Shown: one piece after another, positions 35,855-43,691 of the stretch | How the letters are laid out: each line of letters begins with the position of its first letter | How positions within the stretch are numbered: position 1 is the stretch's first letter | From: Gp6-AA40 sp035496255 | Lineage (GTDB): Bacteria; Acidobacteriota; Vicinamibacteria; Vicinamibacterales; UBA2999 | DNA: 64,000 nucleotides | Reading direction: 5' to 3' | Assembly (NCBI GenBank): GCA_035496255.1 | Contig: DATJEU010000062.1 | Coordinates: 21,902-85,901 of the forward strand | Program-made: the position numbers and the translations under genes | The notes under the pieces: model-generated | Told to the model about the DNA's origin: nothing | What the model saw: only the letters and a program-made list of their open reading frames with translations | The model's database searches: none

Positions 35855-36664
35855 ATGCAGCGCGCCGTTGTTGTCAGCGTCGGCCTGGCGGCCATCGCCG
35901 CCATGCAGGTCCCGCGGTTCGACGTCGCATCGATCAAGGCGAACACGTCGGCGACGCGGGCGGTCGGTTTCGACCTGCCGGCGGGACGCGTGCAGATCAC
36001 CAACGCGCCCCTGCGCTTCATCATCCGTCAGGCGTATCGCATCCCCGAGCCGCGCATCCTGGGTGGTCCAGACTGGATGGGGATCGTTCGCTTCGACATC
36101 ACCGCCACGGCGCCCACGGCCGGGTGGACGGGCGATCGCGCGCGGCAGATGATCCAGTCGCTGCTCGCGGATCGATTCAAGCTCGTGACGCACATGGAAA
36201 CGCGCAACCTGCCCATTTACACGCTAGTGGTCGCGAAGACTGGATCGCTGGGTCCGAACCTGCGTCCGGCGGCGAGTGACTGTGCGAATTCCGGTCCGAA
36301 GACGGCCGATGGCAAGGTGCAGTGCGGCCTGCTGGTGAGCCAGGCCGCGACCAGCGCGAGCCTGCGCGGTGGCGGCCTCGCGTTCGCGGACTTCGTCCGG
36401 ACGCTCGGCGAGTACGTCGATCGTCCGCTGGAGGATCGTACGGGCTTGCAGGGGCGCTACGATCTCGACCTGCAGTTCACCGCCGATCGCGGCGCGGTGC
36501 CAGGCGGACCGGTGCCTGGCGGTCTGACGGCAACTGCCGCCGATGCCGATATTCCTACCTTGCCGACCGCTCTGCTGGAGCAGCTCGGACTTCGCCTCGA
36601 AGCGACGCGAGGCGATGTCGAAGTGATGGTGGTCGACAGGGTCGAGCGACCGGCCGAAAACTGA
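35855..36664 (+). CDS. TIGR03435/DUF3738 family protein
   Basis: The ATG at 35855 starts a signal peptide (VVVSVGLAAIAAMQ) and gives 269 residues; an in-frame TTG at 35819 is less likely. The complete family domain follows: FDVASIKANTSA, QITNAPLRFIIRQAYRIPEPRILGGPDW, FDITATAP, QSLLADRFKLVTHMETR, RTGLQGRYDLDLQFT, and QLGLRLEATRGDVEVMVVDRVERPAEN (in parts). It has two Cys (SDCANSGPK, VQCGLL). It is divergent from the TIR-FGE gene with only about 40 bp between starts. Confidence 0.88.
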   Translation: MQRAVVVSVGLAAIAAMQVPRFDVASIKANTSATRAVGFDLPAGRVQITNAPLRFIIRQAYRIPEPRILGGPDWMGIVRFDITATAPTAGWTGDRARQMIQSLLADRFKLVTHMETRNLPIYTLVVAKTGSLGPNLRPAASDCANSGPKTADGKVQCGLLVSQAATSASLRGGGLAFADFVRTLGEYVDRPLEDRTGLQGRYDLDLQFTADRGAVPGGPVPGGLTATAADADIPTLPTALLEQLGLRLEATRGDVEVMVVDRVERPAEN

Positions 36665-36687
36665 CCGCCCGCTGTTTCCATCGATGA

Positions 36688-37650
36688 TCACCGGCCTTCG
36701 GCCGGGGGCGGGTCTGAAGACCCGCCCCTACGAGGATGTGAGACGAGCGCTGTCACGGTCGGGCCATGAAGGCCCGACCCCGCTATGTGAGTGCTCTCGC
36801 GCCACGGCGTGATCTCGCGGAGGAATCCGCCGATGCCGCGCGGGAAGGCGATGCCGGTGCGGCGCGAGACGCGGCGCCACGCTTCCCAGATGTTGCCCAC
36901 CAGCACACCCGCCAACAGGTAATACGCCGCGCCGACCCACATGAAGACCGCGTAGCCCACGGCGGCGACGATGACGCCGCAGATGATCTGATCGGGATAT
37001 TTGATCGGTGACGTGGGCGGATCCGACAGGATGAACACGGCGAAGAAGATCGCCGCCTGCACGTCGGGCGTGCGGAACACTTCGGCGACACGCGCCGGCT
37101 CGCCGGCAAACGCAGTCGCCGTGAACAGCAGGTAGAAGGTGCCGATGAAGGTCAGCACGAGCGGGATCTTGTTGACGCGGTCGGCGATGAAGATGCCGAA
37201 CGCCACCATCACGAACTGGGAAGCAGGACCAAGCGCCGGCGCCGCGCCCCACCAGCTCTGGCCGGTGTCGAAGACGTAGAACGTGGCGACCATCGCGAAG
37301 GCGGCGGGGTTGAAGACGTTGGCGGCACGCGATCGGAACACGTACTTGCTGATGATTGCCACGACCGCGGTGACGACGGTGTAGTGCCACGGCTGTTGCG
37401 CGCTCAGTACCATCGCCACCAGCATTGCGCTCAGGATGGCGCCGTCCGGAAACTCCCACCGCTGATGACGCCAGCGCAGAATCAGGGCGTCGAGGCCGGC
37501 GGCAGCGAGGATCGCGCCGAGCAGACCTGGTGCCACTGCGCGGGCGCTTCCTTCGTGTGGGGCCGCGATCGCGATCAGGATCGCGAGCAGCACCAGCAGC
37601 AATCCCTTTGGCGTGCGCACCCACGTGCGCAACGAGATGTGTTTACTCAC
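36688..37650 (-). CDS. RnfD/NqrB-like membrane protein
   Basis: This 320-residue integral membrane protein has about nine hydrophobic helices. Motifs fit the RnfD/NqrB superfamily: FPDGAILSAMLVAMVLS, YVFRSRAANVFNPAAFAMVATFYV (in parts), and the late SDPPTSPIKYPDQIICGVIVAAVGYAVF. In that superfamily a Thr near an S/D-GAT-like site carries covalent FMN; here the equivalent region is SDPPTSPI. The C-terminal about 20 residues (SHPRRGGSSDPPPAEGR) are encoded by a TGAA-loop palindrome inserted at the gene end. It is the last gene of the minus-strand set RnfG-like, ApbE, RnfD-like. Confidence 0.85.
   Translation of the reverse strand: MSKHISLRTWVRTPKGLLLVLLAILIAIAAPHEGSARAVAPGLLGAILAAAGLDALILRWRHQRWEFPDGAILSAMLVAMVLSAQQPWHYTVVTAVVAIISKYVFRSRAANVFNPAAFAMVATFYVFDTGQSWWGAAPALGPASQFVMVAFGIFIADRVNKIPLVLTFIGTFYLLFTATAFAGEPARVAEVFRTPDVQAAIFFAVFILSDPPTSPIKYPDQIICGVIVAAVGYAVFMWVGAAYYLLAGVLVGNIWEAWRRVSRRTGIAFPRGIGGFLREITPWRESTHIAGSGLHGPTVTALVSHPRRGGSSDPPPAEGR
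36691..36779. repeat. Cluster of palindromic repeats at the end of the RnfD-like gene
   Basis: Three hairpins lie in tandem: CCGGCC-TTC-GGCCGG (36691-36705), a perfect 10-bp stem GGGGCGGGTC-TGAA-GACCCGCCCC (36705-36728) followed by TACGAGG, and GGTCGGGCC-ATGAA-GGCCCGACC (36757-36779). The TGAA loop and the CTACGAG tail recur elsewhere in the window. The second and third stems lie within the RnfD-like reading frame. Confidence 0.75.
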
Positions 37651-38596
37651 GCGGCCACCCGGGTGTGGTCGCCACGGTGAGATCGCGCCCCACGATCAGG
37701 CCGTCGACGGTCATCGCCTCGAGCAGTCGCAGCCCGGCCTCGGGTCCGAGCACGAATGCGGCAGTCGATAGCGCATCCGCGAGCATTGCGGATGCGGCGA
37801 TGACGCTGACGCTCGCCACGCTGCGGGTCTTGCCGATGCCCGGCTGCCGCCTTCGTGCTTCGCGCTCCGGCGCCCGAGGCAGCCGGGCCCTGCGTTCGCC
37901 CGCCTGAAGGCGGGCCCTGCGAGCCTCACGCGGGTCGAGGATGTGGTCGCCGCGTTCGTAATCGCCGGATGTACAGATCGCACGGTTCGACAGGCTCACG
38001 CTCGCAATCATGCCGCCGGCGTGTTGTGGATGGCGGATCCCGACGGCCCATGGCGCGCGCTCACGATTCAGACCGCCGAGATACAGATCGCCGCCGGCGT
38101 CGATCGCGAAGTCTTCGAGCGGCTGCAGTTCGCGCGCCGCCAGATCGACTGCCAGCCCCTTGGCGACCGCCCCGAGGTCGAGTAACAGCGGTCGCCGCAG
38201 CATCACGGTCCGGCGCTCATCGTCGACCACGACATCGCGGTATGCCGGAGTGTCATCGGTCTTGATGCGCGGTGGTTCAGTGCCCGAGCGATGCTCGCGG
38301 TTGAAGCCACGCTGCTGCATCACGCTGCCGATCGTCGGATCGAATGCGCCGGCGGTGGCATCGGCGACGTGGACGGCGAACCGGATCGCTTCGAAGAGCA
38401 TCGTGCTCACCGGTACCGCTTCGCCGATGCGAGCAGTCAGTTGGAACAGCTCGCTTTGTGGATCGAAACGCGAGCAGGTGGCTTCGACGTGGCGGAACCA
38501 GTCCAGCGCGCGCTCGATCGCGGTGCCCGCATCCGGCCGCACGACCTCGATCGTGACGACGGTGCCCATCAGCACCTCGGTGCGGACGGACGACAC
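37643..38596 (-). CDS. apbE: FAD:protein FMN transferase (ApbE family)
   Basis: This 317-residue flavinyltransferase attaches FMN from FAD to a Thr in S-G-A-T motifs of partner proteins. Motifs are MGTVVTIEV, CSRFDPQSELFQL, LLLDLGAVAKGLAVDLAA, FAIDAGGDLYLGG, CTSGDYERGDHILDP, and SAMLADALSTAAFVLG. The GTG at 38596 keeps the residues before MGT; ATG 38569 is an alternative. Between HILDP and SVASVSVIA the protein carries about 35 extra Arg-rich residues encoded by a palindromic repeat, without frame loss. It overlaps the RnfD-like gene by 8 bp and lies just after the FMN-binding protein it probably modifies. Confidence 0.9.
   Translation of the reverse strand: MSSVRTEVLMGTVVTIEVVRPDAGTAIERALDWFRHVEATCSRFDPQSELFQLTARIGEAVPVSTMLFEAIRFAVHVADATAGAFDPTIGSVMQQRGFNREHRSGTEPPRIKTDDTPAYRDVVVDDERRTVMLRRPLLLDLGAVAKGLAVDLAARELQPLEDFAIDAGGDLYLGGLNRERAPWAVGIRHPQHAGGMIASVSLSNRAICTSGDYERGDHILDPREARRARLQAGERRARLPRAPEREARRRQPGIGKTRSVASVSVIAASAMLADALSTAAFVLGPEAGLRLLEAMTVDGLIVGRDLTVATTPGWPRE
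37898..37915. repeat. TGAA-loop palindrome inside apbE
   Basis: GCCCGCC-TGAA-GGCGGGC is a 7-bp stem with the same TGAA loop as the copy at 36705. A degenerate partner (GCAGCCGGGCCCTGCG) lies just upstream. It accounts for the in-frame Arg-rich insert in the ApbE protein. Confidence 0.7.
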
Positions 38597-38601
38597 GGAG
38601 G

Positions 38602-39438
38602 TTACGGTTTGGCCTGGGATAACGCCTCGGCGACGGCGTCCTGAAATGCGTCGCTGCTTTCGGTGGCACCTGATACGTAGTCGTACGTGGTGCCCTGCTT
38701 CGCGAGAATGCGCGGCGGAATCGGGGTGACCCAGTTGCAGGAATAGCGAGTCAGGCACCGCTCGACCCGCGCCTCGACGATCTTGCCCGCTTCGACGACC
38801 ACCGCGGCCTGGATATCGCCGTGCCGGCAGGAGCCCCACCCGTAATAGGTGCCGTCCTTGAACGCGGCGTTCTGCGGCGCGGGAGCCGGCGTCGGCGCGG
38901 GCGCAGGTATGGGTGCGGGTGCCTGTGTTGATGCCGGTACCGGTGCCGGTGCTGGTGCAGGTGCAGGTGAGGCTGCCTGCGCCGCTGTCGGTGAGGCGAG
39001 CGACGACGTCGTCGCAGTCGTCGCAGGTTGAGCCTCCGCGACAGGCGTTGGAGTCGCAATCGGCGCTGGCGGTGCGACAGGCGTGACGACATTCGCCGTT
39101 GACGCCGCACGCGGAGATGGCGCCACGAATCGTGGCGTCAGCGGCTGGGACGACCCGCTCGCACCGACGCGCGCCTCTGGCGGTGCCGCGTCGGGTTCTG
39201 CGATTGGTGCGGCCGGCGCAGCCGGTGTCTCCGCGGTGCGCGCCAACGCCTGTGCCGAGCGCGGCGTCTCGTCGCGCGGGGCCGGAATGCGCGCGCGGCG
39301 ATCGGTAGCCTGCTGCGCGAAGCGGTCGGCCGCCGCCCTGGTGCGGGCGTAGCCCGCGCCGTACACGGCCATCACCGCCGCCGAACTGAGCGCGACCAGG
39401 CTGTTGGTGACCTTCTTGTTGCCTCTGCCGTCCGCCAC
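38602..39438 (-). CDS. Exported FMN-binding domain protein (RnfG-like) with Pro/Ala linker
   Basis: This 278-residue protein has a membrane anchor (about residues 12-30), a long Ala/Pro/Thr-rich linker (about 45-190, including runs of PAPA) and a C-terminal FMN-binding domain of about 85 residues (FKDGTYYGWGSCRHGDIQAAVVVEAGKIV in pieces). The domain ends in DYVSGATESSDAFQDAVAEAL, where SGAT[E/S]S is the covalent flavinylation motif. The linker would let the flavin domain reach across the periplasm. It is the first gene of the set with apbE and the RnfD-like protein, so electrons may pass through membrane flavin to this domain. Confidence 0.87.
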   Translation of the reverse strand: MADGRGNKKVTNSLVALSSAAVMAVYGAGYARTRAAADRFAQQATDRRARIPAPRDETPRSAQALARTAETPAAPAAPIAEPDAAPPEARVGASGSSQPLTPRFVAPSPRAASTANVVTPVAPPAPIATPTPVAEAQPATTATTSSLASPTAAQAASPAPAPAPAPVPASTQAPAPIPAPAPTPAPAPQNAAFKDGTYYGWGSCRHGDIQAAVVVEAGKIVEARVERCLTRYSCNWVTPIPPRILAKQGTTYDYVSGATESSDAFQDAVAEALSQAKP

Positions 39439-39450
39439 GCGCGGATTATA

Positions 39451-39478
39451 GGCCGACCTGAAGTTCGGCCTCTACGAG
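39451..39478. repeat. TGAA-loop palindrome with TCTACGAG tail
   Basis: GGCCGACC-TGAA-GTTCGGCC (one mismatch pair) is followed by TCTACGAG. A second half-copy, GTCGGCCTCCACGAG, lies at about 39521-39535. It shares loop and tail with the copies at 36705 and 46320. Confidence 0.65.
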
Positions 39479-39569
39479 ATTGCGGTGACATTCTGGCGCG
39501 TGCAGTCCGACGTGACGGTCGGCCTCCACGAGACGGGCAGGTTGCCTCGACGGACGTTATATTGGGAGC

Positions 39570-39890
39570 GTGCGCGCGACCTCCGAGCAGCACGATCGCA
39601 TTACTCGGGAGCTCAACGAGGAACGGGCGGCGGCGTTGATTCGCATCAGCCGCACGCTGGAATCGCTGATTGCGCAGTTGCACGACCTTCGCCGCTCGTT
39701 GCTGACCCCCATCGCCGTCGACGCGGCCACGGACTCACACCGGCAGCACGAGTTGGACACCTACCGTCACGTGCGGGCGCAGGCCCTTCGATACCGCTGG
39801 TATCTGGAGGTGCAGCGCGAGGCGATTGGTCTCCGGCATCACCATCGCCTGGACGAGTTCTACGCCGTGCCACCAGACATCAAACAATGA
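39570..39890 (+). CDS. Hypothetical protein, 106 aa
   Basis: A GTG-started, charged, helical protein (RITRELNEERAAALIRISRTLESLIAQLHDLRRSLL in pieces) has a C-terminal part rich in His, Tyr and Arg (YRHVRAQALRYRWYL, LRHHHRLDEF). It is probably cytoplasmic. No family is recognised. It precedes the heptad-repeat intergenic region and the BNR-repeat gene. Confidence 0.6.
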   Translation: MRATSEQHDRITRELNEERAAALIRISRTLESLIAQLHDLRRSLLTPIAVDAATDSHRQHELDTYRHVRAQALRYRWYLEVQREAIGLRHHHRLDEFYAVPPDIKQ

Positions 39891-39898
39891 ACTAGTGC

Positions 39899-39961
39899 GA
39901 TTGACGATTGACGAATTGACGAATTGGAGATGGAATTCGGCAATCGTCAACGGTCAATCAC
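39899..39961. repeat. Heptanucleotide short tandem repeat, GATTGAC type
   Basis: GATTGAC (39899-39905) and GATTGAC (39906-39912) are followed by two diverged units (GAATTGAC, GAATTG). Then, after a 14-bp centre, the opposite-sense heptads CAATCGT, CAACGGT and CAATCAC follow in register (39941-39961). The two arms can pair as a hairpin. It ends 18 bp before the BNR-protein start. Confidence 0.75.
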
Positions 39962-39979
39962 AGAACACACGGAGTTCCG

Positions 39980-41095
39980 ATGAGCGGCGTACGCGTACTC
40001 GTGGGCACGCGCAAGGGCGCATTCATTCTCAGCTCGGACGGCAAGCGGCAGCAGTGGAATGTCAGCGGGCCGCATTTCGGCGGCTGGGAGATTTATCACG
40101 TCAAGGGATCACCCGCGGATCCCAATCGCATCTACGCGTCTCAATCGTCAGGCTGGTTCGGCCAGGTGATGCAGCGATCGAACGATGGCGGGACGACGTG
40201 GGAACCGGTCGGGAACAAGTTCGTCTATGAGGGAGCCACCGGCACGCACCAGTGGTACGACGGCACGCCGCATCCGTGGGAGTTCAAGCGCGTGTGGCAC
40301 CTCGAGCCGTCGCTCACCGATCCCGATGTTGTGTACGCCGGCGTCGAAGACGCGGCGCTGTTCAAGACGACTGACGGGGGACAGTCGTGGCAGGAGCTTC
40401 CCGGGCTGCGCACGCACAGCACCGGCAATCGCTGGCAGCCTGGCGCGGGCGGTATGTGTCTGCACACGATCCTGCTCGATCCCGTGAATGCCGGGCGCAT
40501 GTACGTCGCCATTTCCGCGGCAGGCGCGTTTCGCAGTGATGATGGCGGCGAGTCGTGGCGGCCGATCAACCGCGGGCTCCATTCCAAATACATTCCCGAC
40601 CCCGAGGCGGAGGTCGGTCACTGCGTGCATCGCATCGCCATGCACCGATCGCATCCCGACGTGCTCTACATGCAGAAGCACTGGGACGTGCTGCGCAGCA
40701 CCAATGGCGGCGAGTTATGGGAAGAAGTGTCAGGGAATCTGCCGACCGACTTCGGATTCGTCATCGACGTGCACACGCACGAGCCCGAGACGATCTTCGT
40801 CGTCCCGATCAAGAGCGATTCGGAGCATTACCCGACCGACGGCCAGCTGCGCGTGTATCGCAGCCGCAGCGGCGGCAACGCCTGGGAGGCGCTGACGAGA
40901 GGTCTGCCCCAGAAGGACTGCTACGTCAACGTGCTGCGCGACGCGATGGCGGTGGACTCGCTCGATCCGTGCGGCATCTATTTCGGCACGACCGGCGGCC
41001 AGGTGTACGGGTCGGCCGACGGCGGCGACAACTGGCAGCCGATCGTTCGTGACCTGCCGGCGGTCGTCTCGGTGGAGGTGCAGAGCCTGCCGTGA
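39980..41095 (+). CDS. BNR/Asp-box repeat beta-propeller protein (WD40/YVTN/BNR-like)
   Basis: This 371-residue protein lacks a signal peptide. Six Asp-box motifs are visible: SNDGGTTWEPVG, TTDGGQSWQELP, SDDGGESWRPIN, STNGGELWEEVS, SRSGGNAWEALT and SADGGDNWQPIV, the mark of a beta-propeller related to sialidases and VPS10. Catalytic sialidase residues are not recognised, so a binding or scaffolding role is likelier. It overlaps the MoaD/ThiS-like gene by 4 bp, a pairing that suggests a joint function. Confidence 0.88.
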   Translation: MSGVRVLVGTRKGAFILSSDGKRQQWNVSGPHFGGWEIYHVKGSPADPNRIYASQSSGWFGQVMQRSNDGGTTWEPVGNKFVYEGATGTHQWYDGTPHPWEFKRVWHLEPSLTDPDVVYAGVEDAALFKTTDGGQSWQELPGLRTHSTGNRWQPGAGGMCLHTILLDPVNAGRMYVAISAAGAFRSDDGGESWRPINRGLHSKYIPDPEAEVGHCVHRIAMHRSHPDVLYMQKHWDVLRSTNGGELWEEVSGNLPTDFGFVIDVHTHEPETIFVVPIKSDSEHYPTDGQLRVYRSRSGGNAWEALTRGLPQKDCYVNVLRDAMAVDSLDPCGIYFGTTGGQVYGSADGGDNWQPIVRDLPAVVSVEVQSLP

Positions 41096-41415
41096 AGCCT
41101 CCTGGCGCCGACGCCGCGCAGGTCCGCGTCGAATTGCCTGCACACCTCCGCACGCTGGCCGCCGTGGGCGGCGAGATCGCTGTGCGCGTGGCCGGTGCGG
41201 TCACGGTGCGCTCGGTGATCGACGCGATTGAATCGGCGTACCCGGTGCTTCGCGGCACCATTCGCGATCACGATACGCAGGAGCGGCGGCCGTTCCTACG
41301 TTTCTTCGCGTGCGGTCAGGACCTCTCGCACGATCCTGCCGACACGCCGCTGCCCGAGGCCATCGTGTGTGGAGATGAACCTTTGATGGTGATTGGAGCG
41401 ATTGCCGGCGGGTAG
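41092..41415 (+). CDS. MoaD/ThiS family small sulfur-carrier-like protein
   Basis: This 107-residue ubiquitin-fold protein (VRVELPAHLRTLAAVGGEIAVRV, TVRSVIDAIESAYPVLRG) ends in the required C-terminal Gly-Gly (IGAIAGG). This allows adenylation and thiocarboxylate formation by an E1-like enzyme. No ThiF/MoeB gene lies nearby. Its 4-bp overlap with the BNR-propeller gene upstream is unusual for a cofactor pathway and hints that the propeller may be a modification target or partner. Confidence 0.85.
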   Translation: MKPPGADAAQVRVELPAHLRTLAAVGGEIAVRVAGAVTVRSVIDAIESAYPVLRGTIRDHDTQERRPFLRFFACGQDLSHDPADTPLPEAIVCGDEPLMVIGAIAGG

Positions 41416-41484
41416 GACTCACGGTCCCCGATCAGTTGCTGAGCTTTACGAGACGCGCGCGCACGCCGTATTTTCTTTGTCCGG

Positions 41485-41673
41485 ATGTCCGACGACCGCA
41501 CCCGTCCCTTGAGCAAGGACGAACTCGCCGCCGTGCTCAAACGGCTCGATGAAGTGATGTTGGAAGCCGAGGAACTCCGCCGGGTGGTGACCCGTCAGAT
41601 GGCCGAACAACGCAGCGGCACCAGGCAGGCATTCACGCCGGCGTCACCGACGCACCGCAAGCGAAAGCGTTGA
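41485..41673 (+). CDS. Small hypothetical protein, 62 aa
   Basis: The protein is charged and mainly helical (LSKDELAAVLKRLDEVMLEAEELRRVV in parts) with a Ser/Thr and basic tail (SPTHRKRKR). It is 69 bp after the MoaD-like gene. No family is recognised; composition and context alone support it. Confidence 0.5.
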   Translation: MSDDRTRPLSKDELAAVLKRLDEVMLEAEELRRVVTRQMAEQRSGTRQAFTPASPTHRKRKR

Positions 41674-41679
41674 CGATCC

Positions 41680-41697
41680 GCGGGGCTGAAGACCCGC
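41680..41697. repeat. TGAA-loop palindrome, imperfect
   Basis: GCGGGGC-TGAA-GACCCGC is a 7-bp stem with one mismatch, followed by TCCTGCACG. It belongs to the same family as the copy at 36705 and sits between convergent genes. Confidence 0.6.
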
Positions 41698-41719
41698 TCC
41701 TGCACGATCGGAAAACGCG

Positions 41720-42067
41720 CTAGCGGACGACGCTCGAGAGGGCGTCGCAGAGACGGCCGACATCATCGGGCGCGTGCAAAACCACCTCACATCGCAACCG
41801 TTCCGCCTCACGAATCTCGGCATCCTCCCAGGCGATCGCGACCACTGGCGGACGATTCACCGGCAGCCGCTCGATCACCGCATGCGGCGGATCGGACACG
41901 CCTTCGAACGTAATCCGCACGATGATCGCGGCCGGAGTCAGCCCGAGATCACTGAGGCGATCGAGGTGCGGACGGACGACCGCAAGGTAGTTGGCCGAGC
42001 TCACGACTTCTTCGAGCGCGTCGGCGATCTCGCGCCGGGGCTCGATGATCAGAATTGCTGGCGGCAT
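41720..42067 (-). CDS. Receiver-like protein lacking phosphorylation residues
   Basis: This 115-residue single domain has the alternating beta/alpha pattern of a response-regulator receiver (ILIIEPRREIADALEEVV, AAIIVRITFEG, PPVVAIAW, CEVVLHAPDDVGRLCDAL). The phosphoacceptor Asp is missing at the end of strand 3 (IVRITF), the acidic pair is reduced to one Glu, and the late Lys is His. It would act as a phosphorylation-independent pseudo-receiver. It is not linked to a kinase. Confidence 0.6.
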   Translation of the reverse strand: MPPAILIIEPRREIADALEEVVSSANYLAVVRPHLDRLSDLGLTPAAIIVRITFEGVSDPPHAVIERLPVNRPPVVAIAWEDAEIREAERLRCEVVLHAPDDVGRLCDALSSVVR

Positions 42068-42338
42068 AGCGATTCCCCTGCGAATGGCGGAGCCACTCCA
42101 AAGGTGGTGCCGTCGCCGCGCCGCTGACGTCAGCCGCGGCGGCAGCCGCTAACTGTCACGCGCTTCGCAGGTTCGCGAGCCGCCTGTTCAGTGTTCGTCG
42201 GACGCTGGCCGGGTCGACGTGATGCAGCAGGAAGTAGAAATTACAGAGTGCACGGCCCGGTGAAACGCTCGCATCCGTCTTAGCCGGACTATTCGGTGTA
42301 TAACTGGATGTTCTCCACGTTTCCCGACACACATCCTC

Positions 42339-43691
42339 ATGGTGGTCCAGAAATTCGGCGGCACGTCTGTCGCCGACCCGGACGCGATCAGGCGTCTGAT
42401 TGATATCGTGCGGTCGGCGCGTTCGCGCGACGGCCGCGGCCCCGCGGTCGTCGTGTCCGCCATGAGCGGCGTCACCGACGCGCTGCTGGCGATTGCCGGT
42501 GCGGCCGGTTCCGGCGACCAGGCCGACGCCCTCGCGCGGGCCGATCAGCTTCGCGTCCGGCACCTCGCCGCCGCCGGTGATCTGGCCGGCGCGCCGCAGG
42601 TACTGATCGCGCAGATCAACGCGCAGTTCGACGAACTGGCGGCCGTTGTCCGCGCGCTGGCCGTTCTCCGCGAAGTCTCGCCGCGCACACTGGATGTGAT
42701 CGCCGCGATCGGCGAGTTACTCAGTTCACGGCTGGTCAGCGCCGCGCTGGTGCAGGCGGGCGTTCCCGCCGAATGGGTTGATGCCCGCCGGGCGATCGTC
42801 ACCAACGACGATCACACGCGCGCGGTGCCGATGATGCGCGAGACGAACGCCGCGATTCGCGCGTCGCTGCAGCCGCTGCTGGACAACGGCACGGTGCCCG
42901 TTCTCGGCGGCTTCGTGGGCGCCACGCCGGAAGGACGTACGACGACGCTCGGTCGCGGCGGGTCGGACTATTCGGGCGCGCTGATTGGGGCCGGCCTGCA
43001 GGCGAACGAGATTCAGATCTGGACCGACGTCGACGGCATGCTGACCGCCGATCCGCGGGTGGTCGACCGACCGAAACTGGTGCCGACGCTGTCGTTCGAC
43101 GAAGCGGCGGAACTGGCGTACTTTGGCGCGAAGGTGCTGCATCCGAGCACGATCCTTCCGGCCGTCGAGCGCAACATCCCGGTGCGGATCCTGAATTCGC
43201 GCAACCCGAGCGGCACCGGGACGTTGATCACGGCTGAAGGAACGCCGCAGGGGACGCCGCTGACGGCGCTCGCCTGTAAGCGTGACGTGACGGTGGTGGA
43301 CGTCACCTCGAGCCGGATGTTGATGGCGTATGGTTTCCTGCGCCAGGTGTTCGAAGTGTTCGAGCAGTTCCGCACCGCGGTCGATGTCGTGACGACGTCC
43401 GAAGTCAGCGTGTCGGTGACGGTTGACGATCGTCGTCATCTCGATGCGATCGTCGAGTCGCTGAAGCAGTACGCCGACGTGGCGGTCGAACCCGAGATGG
43501 CGCTGCTCTGCGCGGTCGGGGATCGGCTGCGCAATGAGCCGGAGATTGCCGCGCGGGTGGTCGGGGTGCTCGAAGAGGTGCCGCTGCGGATGATTTCGCA
43601 GGCCGCCTCGCGGCGGAACATCACCGTGGTCATGCGGCAGGCGGACCTGCCGCACGCGATGCGGCGCCTGCACGAGGAGTTCTTCGCATGA
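42339..43691 (+). CDS. lysC: Aspartate kinase
   Basis: This 450-residue monofunctional aspartokinase catalyses the first step of the aspartate family. It has the N-terminal KFGGTSVADPDAIRRL, SAMSGVTDALLAIAG, LGRGGSDYSGALIGAGL, EIQIWTDVDGMLTADPR, and two C-terminal ACT domains (VTVVDVTSSRML; VSVSVTVDDRRHLDAIVESL) that would confer feedback control by lysine or threonine. The long E. coli LysC-like form fits. Its stop overlaps the dapB start (ATGA), the head of a DAP/lysine operon. Confidence 0.95.
   Translation: MVVQKFGGTSVADPDAIRRLIDIVRSARSRDGRGPAVVVSAMSGVTDALLAIAGAAGSGDQADALARADQLRVRHLAAAGDLAGAPQVLIAQINAQFDELAAVVRALAVLREVSPRTLDVIAAIGELLSSRLVSAALVQAGVPAEWVDARRAIVTNDDHTRAVPMMRETNAAIRASLQPLLDNGTVPVLGGFVGATPEGRTTTLGRGGSDYSGALIGAGLQANEIQIWTDVDGMLTADPRVVDRPKLVPTLSFDEAAELAYFGAKVLHPSTILPAVERNIPVRILNSRNPSGTGTLITAEGTPQGTPLTALACKRDVTVVDVTSSRMLMAYGFLRQVFEVFEQFRTAVDVVTTSEVSVSVTVDDRRHLDAIVESLKQYADVAVEPEMALLCAVGDRLRNEPEIAARVVGVLEEVPLRMISQAASRRNITVVMRQADLPHAMRRLHEEFFA

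Noticed and set aside
42156..42563. Minus-strand 135-codon frame opposite the aspartokinase start
   Set aside because: Shadow of the strongly supported aspartokinase gene. No motif was found.
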